A stretch of DNA of 10,410 bases. Origin: Rhizobiaceae bacterium (GTDB lineage Bacteria; Pseudomonadota; Alphaproteobacteria; Rhizobiales; Rhizobiaceae). Location of the stretch: positions 1 through 10,410 of the forward strand of contig SCRB01000055.1 of NCBI GenBank assembly GCA_004299545.1, read 5' to 3'. The position numbers and the translations under genes are program-made. The notes beneath the pieces are model-generated. The model made no database searches, was not told the DNA's origin, and was given only the letters and a program-made list of their open reading frames with translations. Below, in pieces: positions 1 through 7,001 of this stretch. The stretch's first letter is position 1. Each line of letters starts with the position of its first letter.

Positions 1-13
1 GCTCTTCCGATCT
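1..13. other. Residual Illumina sequencing adapter (artefact)
   Basis: The first 13 bases, GCTCTTCCGATCT, equal the shared 3' end of Illumina TruSeq-type adapters. At the exact first base of the window this is best read as untrimmed adapter and not chromosome. Genomic sequence therefore starts at about position 14, and whatever lies upstream in the organism is missing. Confidence 0.93.
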
Positions 14-52
14 GGACGTTCCATGCGAAAATCTCCGAACACAGGAAGATTA

Positions 53-92
53 GACGAGTCCGGTGCGAAATCCACGGGGACTCGTCTTTTTT
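53..92 (+). terminator. Strong intrinsic terminator of a lost upstream transcript
   Basis: A perfect 9-bp stem, GACGAGTCC (53-61) with GGACTCGTC (78-86), encloses a 16-base loop and is followed at once by six T (87-92). This is the classic Rho-independent form on the plus strand. The transcript it ends starts before the contig. Bases 14-52 would be its 3' end, but I recognise no gene or RNA family there. The hairpin also argues against a coding sequence starting at the ATG at 23, because translation would run through the terminator. Confidence 0.8.
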
Positions 93-139
93 GCGAGGGA
101 GACCTAAACTTTCCTTGTTCCGGGTCAAGGAGCGACGTT

Positions 140-397
140 TTGCGTACCCCTCAAAGACCGTCGCTCGACAGTCTCAGGCAGAGACTGGCCGAGCAGCGCG
201 CCAGAGAAGCGAAGAAACCGCGTGACGGGTTCCTCCGGGAAACGTTTCTTTTGCCGCGCGGCGAGGCGCGCGCCAAGGCGCGCGAATGGCTGGACCGCTG
301 GCCGAAGCAGGCCTACTGGACGGAGATCGAGAGCTGGCGCGAGCGCCCGGGCGACGTGATCGAGTTCACCATGCGCCGGCTTCCGACGGCCGATTGA
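140..397 (+). CDS. Small charged hypothetical protein (85 aa, TTG start)
   Basis: I do not know a function for this protein. The reading frame is open from an ATG at 23, but that start lies upstream of a terminator hairpin and has no good ribosome binding site. The TTG at 140 has AAGGAG at 127-132 with a 7-base spacer, and the sequence becomes protein-like from there, giving 85 residues. It is rich in Arg, Lys and Glu: a helical basic N-terminal half containing SLRQRLAEQRAREAKK, then a Trp-rich C-terminal part (REWLDRWPKQAYWTEIESW) ending in EFTMRRLP. There is no signal peptide or membrane segment, so it is probably cytosolic. It converges on trmL with only 28 bases between the two stop codons. 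From memory, similar short proteins occur in rhizobial genomes; I could not verify this. Confidence 0.72.
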   Translation: MRTPQRPSLDSLRQRLAEQRAREAKKPRDGFLRETFLLPRGEARAKAREWLDRWPKQAYWTEIESWRERPGDVIEFTMRRLPTAD

Positions 398-425
398 TGC
401 GCTGGCGAGAAGCAGGCGTCGTGTC

Positions 426-875
426 TCACTTCAATTGCCGCATCGCTTCGCCGGCGGCCATCGCAACGGATACTGCCAGGTTGAGGGAACGGCCACCGCC
501 GGGCATCGGGATGGTGACGCGCTCGTCGGCGGTGTCGTGGACATGGCCGGGCACGCCGGCTGATTCGCGCCCGAAGAGCACGACGTCATCCGCCCGGAAG
601 ACAAAATCCGCATAGGAGAGCGTCGCCTTGGTGGTGAAAAGCACGAGGCGGCGGCCTTCGCTGCGCCGCCACGCATCGAAAGCGGACCAGTCGAGGTGCC
701 GCTTCAGCGCCGCCATTTCCAGATAGTCCATGCCCGCCCGTTTCAGGGCGCGGTCGGAAAGGTCGAAACCGGCGGGCTCGATGATGTCGACCGTCAGCGC
801 TAGGCACGCGGCGAGCCTCAGGATCGTGCCTGTATTGCCGGCTATGTCCGGTTGGTAGAGCGCGATGCGAATCAT
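426..875 (-). CDS. trmL: tRNA (cytidine/uridine(34)-2'-O)-methyltransferase TrmL
   Basis: This is a SPOUT-family enzyme that uses S-adenosylmethionine to methylate the 2'-OH of the wobble nucleotide of certain leucine tRNAs (family knowledge from E. coli TrmL/YibK). The frame extends upstream to 923, but the family starts with the pattern seen here, MIRIALYQPDIAGNTG, so I place the start at 875, giving 149 residues (E. coli TrmL has about 157). NTG at 14-16 is motif 1, FGRESAGVP at 101-109 is motif 2, and the SAM-binding trefoil-knot segment PGGGRSLNLAVSVA runs from about 125. There is no extra RNA-binding domain, as expected for this minimal, dimeric class. The ribosome binding site before 875 is weak. 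It is transcribed away from the exporter operon. Confidence 0.92.
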   Translation of the reverse strand: MIRIALYQPDIAGNTGTILRLAACLALTVDIIEPAGFDLSDRALKRAGMDYLEMAALKRHLDWSAFDAWRRSEGRRLVLFTTKATLSYADFVFRADDVVLFGRESAGVPGHVHDTADERVTIPMPGGGRSLNLAVSVAMAAGEAMRQLK

Positions 876-1026
876 CTCGGCAATAAAGCAGGAAGGCCGC
901 CGGCACGCACATCTTTCGTTCAAAGACGGTTTGAGCCCAATCCGCCCCCGTTCCCGCCGTCTTGCGCCCGTTGTCCCCCTTTTGTCATGGCCTGCCAGCA
1001 GTGCAACGAGTCTTCGCGCCGAGGGG

Positions 1027-1054
1027 TGGCCATTCGTGGCAAAACGGTCTATAG
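1027..1054 (+). promoter_or_regulatory. Candidate sigma70-type promoter of the exporter leader
   Basis: The -10-like CTATAG (1049-1054), close to the alphaproteobacterial CTATAT form, lies 16 bases after TGGCCA (1027-1032), which matches TTGACA at four of six positions. Transcription would start near 1060, about 20 bases before the ribosome binding site of the 18-codon ORF and about 320 bases before the first ABC gene. The -35 is weak, so this is a tentative call supported mainly by what lies downstream. Confidence 0.4.
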
Positions 1055-1090
1055 AGCGCGTCCGTTCAACTCGAATCCGCGGAGGCAGGA

Positions 1091-1147
1091 ATGGAGATCA
1101 ATATATTCCCATCTTGGGCCTCGAAGCGCTTTTCGCGCGCACCCTGA
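1091..1147 (+). CDS. Putative 18-residue leader peptide upstream of ABC operon
   Basis: An ATG at 1091 follows GGAGG (1081-1085) with a 5-base spacer, one of the best ribosome binding sites in the window. It opens an 18-codon frame, MEINIFPSWASKRFSRAP, that stops at 1145-1147. No family is recognised and there is no run of one amino acid as in amino-acid biosynthesis leaders. Its place right after a promoter-like pair, with its stop codon inside a TGACGG motif that can pair with the arm of a downstream terminator-like hairpin, fits a regulatory leader peptide. It could instead be a chance ORF, since one this short is weak evidence by itself. Confidence 0.45.
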   Translation: MEINIFPSWASKRFSRAP

Positions 1148-1180
1148 CGGCGGTTTTCGTTTCGACACGGCCCTGATTCC

Positions 1181-1249
1181 ATCGTCACGAATCCTGTTGG
1201 AACGATCCTCCGGCACTCATTCGATCCCGTGACGGTCTTTTCTTTTTCA
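1181..1249 (+). terminator. Terminator-like hairpin in leader (attenuator candidate 1)
   Basis: ATCGTCACG (1181-1189) pairs with CGTGACGGT (1228-1236), giving 9 bp with one G-U pair, and is followed by a T-rich tract CTTTTCTTTTT from 1237. The loop is long (38 bases), which weakens it. The left arm (CGTCA, 1183-1187) can instead pair with TGACG at 1145-1149, which overlaps the stop codon of the leader ORF. This would give the alternative fold expected of an attenuator. The gene it precedes begins at 1384. Confidence 0.42.
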
Positions 1250-1316
1250 AAGAGGCTGCATGCCTCGCCCGCAGCAAGCGACTGACGCTTTTCCGTCAGC
1301 TGTCCTGACGGTCTTT
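1230..1316 (+). repeat. 11-base direct repeat TGACGGTCTTT (1230-1240, 1306-1316)
   Basis: TGACGGTCTTT occurs at 1230-1240 and again, identically, at 1306-1316. In both places it forms the descending arm and the start of the T-tract of a terminator-like hairpin. A third, partial copy (TGACGG) is at 1145-1150 across the leader ORF stop codon. The repeat could reflect duplication of an attenuator, or paired binding sites for a regulator. Confidence 0.6.
1282..1316 (+). promoter_or_regulatory. Mutually exclusive hairpins with T-tract (attenuator candidate 2)
   Basis: CCGTCAG (1293-1299) forms a 7-bp, 5-base-loop hairpin with CTGACGG (1305-1311), followed by TCTTT. CGTCAG (1294-1299) can instead pair with CTGACG (1282-1287) upstream, so the two hairpins cannot coexist. 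The first resembles a weak intrinsic terminator and the second an antiterminator. They lie 68 bases before the first ABC start codon. Confidence 0.4.
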
Positions 1317-1383
1317 CGGCGACACCGCCTGAAAATCCGCCTCGGGGCGCCCCATATTGCTGCGGTTCGCATGAGGATGATCG

Positions 1384-3246
1384 ATGTCCCGCTGGTCCCT
1401 GTACGACTGGTTCGAGGAAAGGCTTGATCCCTTTCCAGCCGCCGAACCAGTCGAACCGCCGAAGACGCTTCTCGCCTTCTGCTGGCACTATACGCGGCCG
1501 GCCTGGCCTTTCGTGCTGCTCGCGGCGATCGCTTCGGCGCTGATCGCGCTCGTCGAAGTGTGGCTGTTCGGCTTCCTTGGCCACATTGTCGATTGGCTGT
1601 CGGCCCAGAACCGGCAAACATTCCTCCAGACGGAATGGTGGAAACTGGCGGGCATGGGTCTGGTTGTTGTGGTGGCCCTGCCTTTCCTCGCAACGGTCTC
1701 TTCCCTGAATACCTACCAGACGCTCTTCGGCAACTACCCGATGCGCATCCGCTGGCAGGTGCACCGCTATCTTCTGAAACAGTCAATGACTTTCTACCAG
1801 GACGAATTTGCCGGCCGCATCGCGACGAAGCTGATGCAGACCGCGCTCGCGGTGCGCGAGACGGTCGTGAAGTTCGTCGAGGTCCTGAACTATGTCATCG
1901 TTTATTTCCTCGGCCTGCTGTTCATCCTCGGCTCCTCCGACTGGCGGCTGGCGGCCCCGCTTGGTGTCTGGCTTCTGTGCTACGTCCTTGTCCTGCGCTA
2001 TTTCATTCCGCGCCTCGGCAAGGTCGGCGAAGCGCAGGCCGATGCCCGCTCGCTGATGACCGGCCGTATCGTCGACAGCTACACCAATATCCAGACGGTC
2101 AAGCTCTTCTCCCATGCGCGCCGCGAAGCCGATTACGCGCGCGAGGGAATGAGCGATTTCATGGTGACGGCCTACCGGCAAGGGCGGCTGATCTCGTCGC
2201 TCTATATCGTCATTTACAGCTTGAACTCGGCTCTCCTGCTTTCGGTGGGAGCACTGTCCATCGGGCTGTGGCTGGCCGAAGCGGTTTCGGTCGGGGCGGT
2301 CGCGGTGGCAATCGGGCTTGTGCTCAGGCTCTGGGGCATGTCGCAATGGATCATGTGGGAAGTATCGGGATTGTTCGAAAATATCGGCACCGTGCAGGAT
2401 GGCATCGGCTCCATTTCGCTGCCGCGTCTGGTGACGGATGCGCCGGGCGCGCCGGAGATCGTCGTCGAGAAGGGCGGGATCCTTTTCGACGATATCCGGT
2501 TCCATTACGGCAAGGGTCATGGCGTCATCGACGGGCTCTCGCTCGCAATCAGGCCCGGCGAGAAAGTCGGTCTGGTCGGACGCTCGGGCGCCGGCAAGTC
2601 GACGCTGGTCAATCTGCTCTTGCGTTTCTATGATCTGGAAGGGGGTCGTATCCTTGTCGACGGGCAGGATATTGCCGGGGTCGCACAGGATTCCCTTCGA
2701 GCCAATATCGGCATGGTCACTCAGGATATTTCCCTTCTTCACCGCTCCGTCCGGGAAAACATCCTCTATGGCCGCCCTGACGCCGGAGAGGAAGCTGTGC
2801 TCCAGGCGGCAAGGCTGGCGGAAGCGGAGGATTTCATCCGCGGCCTGAGCGACGCGGCGGGCCGCAAGGGCTGTGACGTCCATGTCGGCGAGCGCGGCGT
2901 CAAGCTTTCTGGCGGCCAGCGGCAGCGTATCGCCATCGCCCGCGTCATGCTGAAGGATGCGCCGATCCTGATCCTCGACGAGGCCACGTCGGCGCTCGAT
3001 TCGGAGGTCGAGGCGGCGATCCAGGGGAGCCTCTACACGCTCATGCAGGGCAAGACCGTGATCGCCATCGCCCACCGCCTTTCCACCATCGCGGCGATGG
3101 ACCGGCTGATCGTCATGGACGGGGGCCGGATCGTCGAGGAAGGCACACACGACGAGCTTGTCGCGCGAAACGGCCTCTATGCACAGCTTTGGAAACGCCA
3201 GTCCGGCGGCTTCCTCGATATCGATCGGGCGGAGGCCGCCGAGTGA
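1384..3246 (+). CDS. ABC exporter half-transporter 1 (permease-ATPase fusion)
   Basis: This 620-residue inner-membrane exporter subunit of the MsbA/MdlB type (COG1132) would work as a dimer and use ATP hydrolysis to move a substrate outward. About six membrane segments are visible (roughly 41-67, 87-106, 163-183, 187-208, 271-299, 303-325). The cytoplasmic ATPase domain has A-loop Tyr375, Walker A GRSGAGKST 399-407, Q-loop Gln447, signature LSGGQ 508-512, Walker B ILILDE ending at catalytic Glu533, D-loop SALD and switch His564. All catalytic residues are intact. The ATG at 1384 has GAGG at 1373-1376 with a 7-base spacer. It is first of a tightly packed four-gene set and overlaps the next gene by 4 bases. 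The substrate (drug, lipid, peptide or other) cannot be told from sequence. The soluble N-terminus carries the motif DPFP, similar in the two paralogues that follow. Confidence 0.93.
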   Translation: MSRWSLYDWFEERLDPFPAAEPVEPPKTLLAFCWHYTRPAWPFVLLAAIASALIALVEVWLFGFLGHIVDWLSAQNRQTFLQTEWWKLAGMGLVVVVALPFLATVSSLNTYQTLFGNYPMRIRWQVHRYLLKQSMTFYQDEFAGRIATKLMQTALAVRETVVKFVEVLNYVIVYFLGLLFILGSSDWRLAAPLGVWLLCYVLVLRYFIPRLGKVGEAQADARSLMTGRIVDSYTNIQTVKLFSHARREADYAREGMSDFMVTAYRQGRLISSLYIVIYSLNSALLLSVGALSIGLWLAEAVSVGAVAVAIGLVLRLWGMSQWIMWEVSGLFENIGTVQDGIGSISLPRLVTDAPGAPEIVVEKGGILFDDIRFHYGKGHGVIDGLSLAIRPGEKVGLVGRSGAGKSTLVNLLLRFYDLEGGRILVDGQDIAGVAQDSLRANIGMVTQDISLLHRSVRENILYGRPDAGEEAVLQAARLAEAEDFIRGLSDAAGRKGCDVHVGERGVKLSGGQRQRIAIARVMLKDAPILILDEATSALDSEVEAAIQGSLYTLMQGKTVIAIAHRLSTIAAMDRLIVMDGGRIVEEGTHDELVARNGLYAQLWKRQSGGFLDIDRAEAAE

Positions 3247-5129
3247 GGATTGCGGGATACATCTACGGTCTTTTCGAAAGCTGGCTGGCTCCGTTCCAGG
3301 AGCCGGCGGACCTGCAACCGCCGCAGAAGCTCTCTGCCTTCATCTGGCACTACGCGCGGCAGGCGAAGGCGCCTTTCTTCCTGATGTTGGTCATGGGCGG
3401 ACTGACGCCGTTGATCGATGCCGGGCTTTTCTTCTTCGTCGGCCGCCTCGTCGATATCCTGAACGACCTTCCTGCGCCACGAAGCTGGACGGGCCTTTGG
3501 GCGCATTCGGGTCCGGAACTCGCCTTCATGCTGCTGACGGTGCTCGTCGGCCGCACGCTGGTGCTGTTCATCGCCGCTTTGGTCGATGAGCAAACGATTG
3601 CCCCGGGGTTTTACAACCTCGTCCGCTGGCAGGTGCACCGCCATGTGACGCGGCAATCCTACCAATTCTTCCAAGACGAGCTTTCCGGCTCGATCGCCAA
3701 CAAGGTCTGGCAGAGCGGGCAGGCGACGGGCGACCTGCTCGAAAGCCTGATAACCGTGATCTGGTTCATGATTATCTATAGCTGCACGACGCTCGGAACG
3801 CTGGCGGTGCTCGATCTCCGTCTTGCCGGCCTGGTGGCGCTGTGGATTATCGGCTTCGGCCTGCTCGCCTGGCGGTATCTGCCGACCATCCGCCGCCAGG
3901 CGGAAGTGGCGGCCGAAGCCGGCTCCGCCGTCAGCGGCCGCATCGTCGATGGCTATTCCAATATCGAAACGCTGAAGCTGTTTGCCGCCGATGGGCATGA
4001 CCGCTTCATAAGGAATGGCTTCGAGCGCTACCTGGAGGCCTATCTCGCCTTCACCCGAACCCTGACTTCGGTGCGCACGTCGCTTGCGCTTCTTTCCGGG
4101 ACGATGATCGTCGCGATCGCGTGGTTTTCGGTCGATCTGTGGATGCAATCCCTCGTCACCATCGGTGCGGTGACATTCACGCTCGGCCTCGTGTTGCGGC
4201 TGAACATGCTGCTTTCCCGCCTGCTGACGCAATTGAACAGCATTTTGAGGACGCTCGGCGTTCTCGAAAATGCGAAAGAGCTTGTGGCGCGGCCGCTCGG
4301 TCTTACCGATGCTTCCCAGGCGAAGCCGATCAAGGTCGCAAAGGGCGAGATCCGGATCGAGAATGTCGCCTTTAATTACGGCCATGGCGGCGGCATCCTC
4401 GATGGCATCGACCTCGTGGTCAAACCCGGCGAAAAGATAGGGTTGATCGGCCCGTCGGGAACCGGCAAGTCGACACTGGTCAACCTCATCCTGCGTCTTT
4501 ACGACCTCGAGGGAGGCCGTATCCTGATCGATGGGCAGGATATTTCGAAGGTTACGCAGGATTCGCTCAGAAACAGTATCGGCGTCGTCACTCAGAACAC
4601 GTCGCTGCTCCACCGCCTTCTGCGCTCCAACATCAAGCTTGGAAGGCCCGACGCCACCGACGAGGAGATGATCGCCGCCTCCGAGCGCGCCGAGGCGCAT
4701 GATTTCATCATGAAACTGGTCGACAGCAAGGGGCGACGTGGCTACGACGCCGTCGTTGGAGAGCGGGGCGTGAGGCTTTCCGGCGGGCAGAGGCAGCGCA
4801 TCGCGATCGCCCGCGTCTTCCTCAAGGATGCACCCATCCTGATCCTGGACGAGGCGACCTCGGCGCTCGATTCGGAGGTCGAAGCCGCGATCCAGGAAAA
4901 CCTCGACGACCTGATGCACGGCAAGACCGTCATCGCGATAGCGCACCGCCTCTCGACCATCGCCAATCTCGACAGGCTCGTCGTGCTCTCCGGCGGCAGG
5001 ATCGTCGAGGACGGCACGCACGACGAACTCGTCGCGAAAGACGGCCTTTATGCAAGGTTGTGGAAGCGGCAGTCGGGCGGCTTCCTCTATCAAGAGGACG
5101 GGCACAAACTGAAGAGACCGGCGGAATGA
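3243..5129 (+). CDS. ABC exporter half-transporter 2 (permease-ATPase fusion, GTG start)
   Basis: A paralogue of the preceding gene with the same architecture. The frame is open from an ATG at 3189 inside the previous gene, but the better start is GTG at 3243, which overlaps the previous stop (GTGA) and has GGAGG at 3231-3235 with a 7-base spacer. This gives 628 residues starting (M)RIAGYIYGLFESW. Membrane segments lie near 43-66, 93-112, 168-190 and 194-213, with two more at about 270-330. ATPase motifs are Walker A GPSGTGKST 403-411, LSGGQ 512-516, Walker B ending in Glu537 and His568, all intact. N-terminal PPQKLSAFIWHYAR closely parallels PPKTLLAFCWHYTR in gene 1, which makes these two the likeliest heterodimer partners (inference). 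The 4-base overlaps on both sides point to translational coupling and similar protein amounts. Confidence 0.92.
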   Translation: MRIAGYIYGLFESWLAPFQEPADLQPPQKLSAFIWHYARQAKAPFFLMLVMGGLTPLIDAGLFFFVGRLVDILNDLPAPRSWTGLWAHSGPELAFMLLTVLVGRTLVLFIAALVDEQTIAPGFYNLVRWQVHRHVTRQSYQFFQDELSGSIANKVWQSGQATGDLLESLITVIWFMIIYSCTTLGTLAVLDLRLAGLVALWIIGFGLLAWRYLPTIRRQAEVAAEAGSAVSGRIVDGYSNIETLKLFAADGHDRFIRNGFERYLEAYLAFTRTLTSVRTSLALLSGTMIVAIAWFSVDLWMQSLVTIGAVTFTLGLVLRLNMLLSRLLTQLNSILRTLGVLENAKELVARPLGLTDASQAKPIKVAKGEIRIENVAFNYGHGGGILDGIDLVVKPGEKIGLIGPSGTGKSTLVNLILRLYDLEGGRILIDGQDISKVTQDSLRNSIGVVTQNTSLLHRLLRSNIKLGRPDATDEEMIAASERAEAHDFIMKLVDSKGRRGYDAVVGERGVRLSGGQRQRIAIARVFLKDAPILILDEATSALDSEVEAAIQENLDDLMHGKTVIAIAHRLSTIANLDRLVVLSGGRIVEDGTHDELVAKDGLYARLWKRQSGGFLYQEDGHKLKRPAE

Positions 5130-6988
5130 GTTCGCTCCGAGAAAGAATGTGGCAGAAGGTCGAGGGCGTCATCGACCCGTTCCGCGACGCCGGCCAGGAG
5201 GCGCTGCCGCGCGAGGGCTGGCGCTTCATCCTGTATTTCGCCCGTCAGGCGAAGGGGCCTTTCCTGCTCCTCCTCGTCATCGGCGGGCTGGCCGGAAGCG
5301 TCGATGCCGCGCTCTACTGGTCGGTCGGATGGCTGATCGATCTCCTCGACTCGTCGAAACCTTCGGCGCTGGTCGCCGATCACTGGCCGGCGCTTCTCGC
5401 CCTTCTCCTCCTGGTGCTTGTCGTGCGCGCGGCGATGGTGATCGCCAACGCCGTCATCGAGCAGCAGGTGATCGTGCCGCACTTCTACCAACTCGTGCGG
5501 TGGCAGTCCTTCCGGCGCGTCATCGAGCAGCCTTACGACTTCTACCAGAACGATTTCGCCGGCCGTATCGCCACCAAGATCATGCAGGCCGGCGAATCGA
5601 CGGGCGATTTCATCATCTCTTCGCTGCAGACGCTGTGGAGCTTCGCCACCTTCCTGATCCTCGCGACCACGATCCTCGCCGCGCTCGACCCGGCAATGGT
5701 GCTGATCATCGCACTCTGGTTCGCGAGCTATCTCGCCATCGCCTATTATCTCCTCCCGCCCCTGAGGGCGGCCGGCCGCCGGACCGCCGATGCCCGTTCG
5801 GTGATGAACGGCCGCATGGTCGATGCCTTTACCAATATCCTCGCCGTCAAGCTCTTCGACAGCGGGCGCAGGGAACATGGGTTTGTGCGCGAGAGCATGG
5901 ATATGTTCCTCGACGCGATCACGGCGCTGACGCGCTCGATCACCAGCGTGCGCGCCGCCGTCGCGCTTCTGAACGGCGTGATGATGAGCGCGATCATGGT
6001 GCTGGCCGTGCATCGCTGGATGGAAGGCGATGCCACTACCGGCGCCATCGCCGCGGCCACGGGCCTCGTCTTCCGGCTCAACACCATGTCCGGCTTCGTC
6101 ATGTTCAACATCAACGGCCTCATCCGCAATTTCGCGACCGTTCAGGATGCGACCGGGGTCATTTCCGTCGTGCCGACGATCCAGGACGCGGAAAACGCCG
6201 TGGAAATGCCGCGTGCGACGGGCGATCTCGTCTTCGACCATGTTTCCTTCCACTACGGCAGAAGCGGCGGCATCTTCGAAGGACTCGACTTTCATATCCG
6301 GCCGGGAGAGCGCGTTGCGCTCGTCGGCCCGTCCGGAGCCGGCAAGACGACGATCGTCAATCTCGCACTTCGCATCTTCGACATTCAATCGGGCCGCATC
6401 CTGCTCGACGGGCGGGACGTACGCGCGCTGACGCAAGCTTCGCTGCGGGCGCAGTTCGGCGTCGTCAGCCAGGAACCGCTTCTCATGCACCGCTCGATCC
6501 GGGACAATATCGCCTACGGCAAGCCCGGCGCGAGCGAGACGGAGATCGTCGAGGCCGCGAAGCGGGCGCGGGCACACGATTTCATCGGGAGCGTGACCGA
6601 TATACGCGGCCGCACGGGGTACGATGCCCATGTCGGCGAACGCGGCGTCAAGCTCTCGGGTGGCCAGAGGCAGCGCATAGCGATTGCCCGCATGATGCTG
6701 AAGGATGCACCAATCCTGATTCTCGACGAGGCGACGTCGGCGCTCGATTCGGAGGTGGAGGCGGCGATCCAGGATAATCTCTACCGCATGATGGAGGGCA
6801 AGACCGTCATCGCCGTCGCGCATCGGCTCTCCACAATAGCCGCGCTCGACCGTCTGATCGTTATCGACCAGGGCCGGATCGTCGAGGAAGGAACGCATGA
6901 GAAACTCGTCGCAAGCGGCGGCCTTTATGCGCAGCTCTGGAAACGCCAGTCGGGCGGCTTCCTCGCCGAGCGGCTGGCCGCCGAGTGA
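5126..6988 (+). CDS. ABC exporter half-transporter 3 (permease-ATPase fusion)
   Basis: The third tandem exporter half-transporter has 620 residues from ATG at 5126, which overlaps the stop of gene 2 as ATGA. The longer frame from 5060 would add 22 residues lying inside gene 2 and is unlikely. Membrane segments are near 46-69, 88-110, 167-189 and 190-209, with two more before residue 330. ATPase motifs are Walker A GPSGAGKTT 401-409, LSGGQ 510-514, Walker B ending in Glu535 and switch His566. The N-terminus (KVEGVIDPFRD) and the C-terminal KRQSGGFL match the other two paralogues. All three genes share an AGRIA(T/N)K-like coupling segment after the second membrane helix, somewhat diverged in gene 2 (SGSIANK). 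No promoter is evident before this gene. Substrate unknown; it could form a homodimer or pair with either neighbour. Confidence 0.93.
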   Translation: MSSLRERMWQKVEGVIDPFRDAGQEALPREGWRFILYFARQAKGPFLLLLVIGGLAGSVDAALYWSVGWLIDLLDSSKPSALVADHWPALLALLLLVLVVRAAMVIANAVIEQQVIVPHFYQLVRWQSFRRVIEQPYDFYQNDFAGRIATKIMQAGESTGDFIISSLQTLWSFATFLILATTILAALDPAMVLIIALWFASYLAIAYYLLPPLRAAGRRTADARSVMNGRMVDAFTNILAVKLFDSGRREHGFVRESMDMFLDAITALTRSITSVRAAVALLNGVMMSAIMVLAVHRWMEGDATTGAIAAATGLVFRLNTMSGFVMFNINGLIRNFATVQDATGVISVVPTIQDAENAVEMPRATGDLVFDHVSFHYGRSGGIFEGLDFHIRPGERVALVGPSGAGKTTIVNLALRIFDIQSGRILLDGRDVRALTQASLRAQFGVVSQEPLLMHRSIRDNIAYGKPGASETEIVEAAKRARAHDFIGSVTDIRGRTGYDAHVGERGVKLSGGQRQRIAIARMMLKDAPILILDEATSALDSEVEAAIQDNLYRMMEGKTVIAVAHRLSTIAALDRLIVIDQGRIVEEGTHEKLVASGGLYAQLWKRQSGGFLAERLAAE

Positions 6989-7001
6989 GGGGAGAACGGT
7001 C

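Larger units (their letters stand above)
876..1383. other. 508-base divergent intergenic region / exporter leader
   Basis: No conventional gene lies here. The left part (876-1020) must hold the trmL promoter, but I see no convincing -35/-10 pair for it. The right part (about 1027-1383) looks like a long leader for the ABC operon, with a promoter-like pair, an 18-codon ORF with a strong ribosome binding site, and two hairpins each followed by T-rich sequence. These are listed separately. Open frames crossing the region on the minus strand continue into the ABC gene and look like shadows of it. Confidence 0.7.

Noticed and set aside
876..1000. Promoter for trmL on the minus strand
   Set aside because: TTGGGC- and TTGAAC-like -35 elements exist but none has a credible -10 at 16-18 bases, so I did not list one.
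1066..1764. 232-codon minus-strand frame crossing the leader region and the start of exporter gene 1
   Set aside because: No family resemblance and low-complexity polar composition. Most of it is antisense to the ABC gene.
3177..5105. 642-codon open frame on the minus strand opposite exporter gene 2
   Set aside because: It lies antisense to a gene with complete ABC motifs. Its product is Asp/Arg/His-rich with no recognisable domain, as is typical of antisense frames in GC-rich coding DNA.
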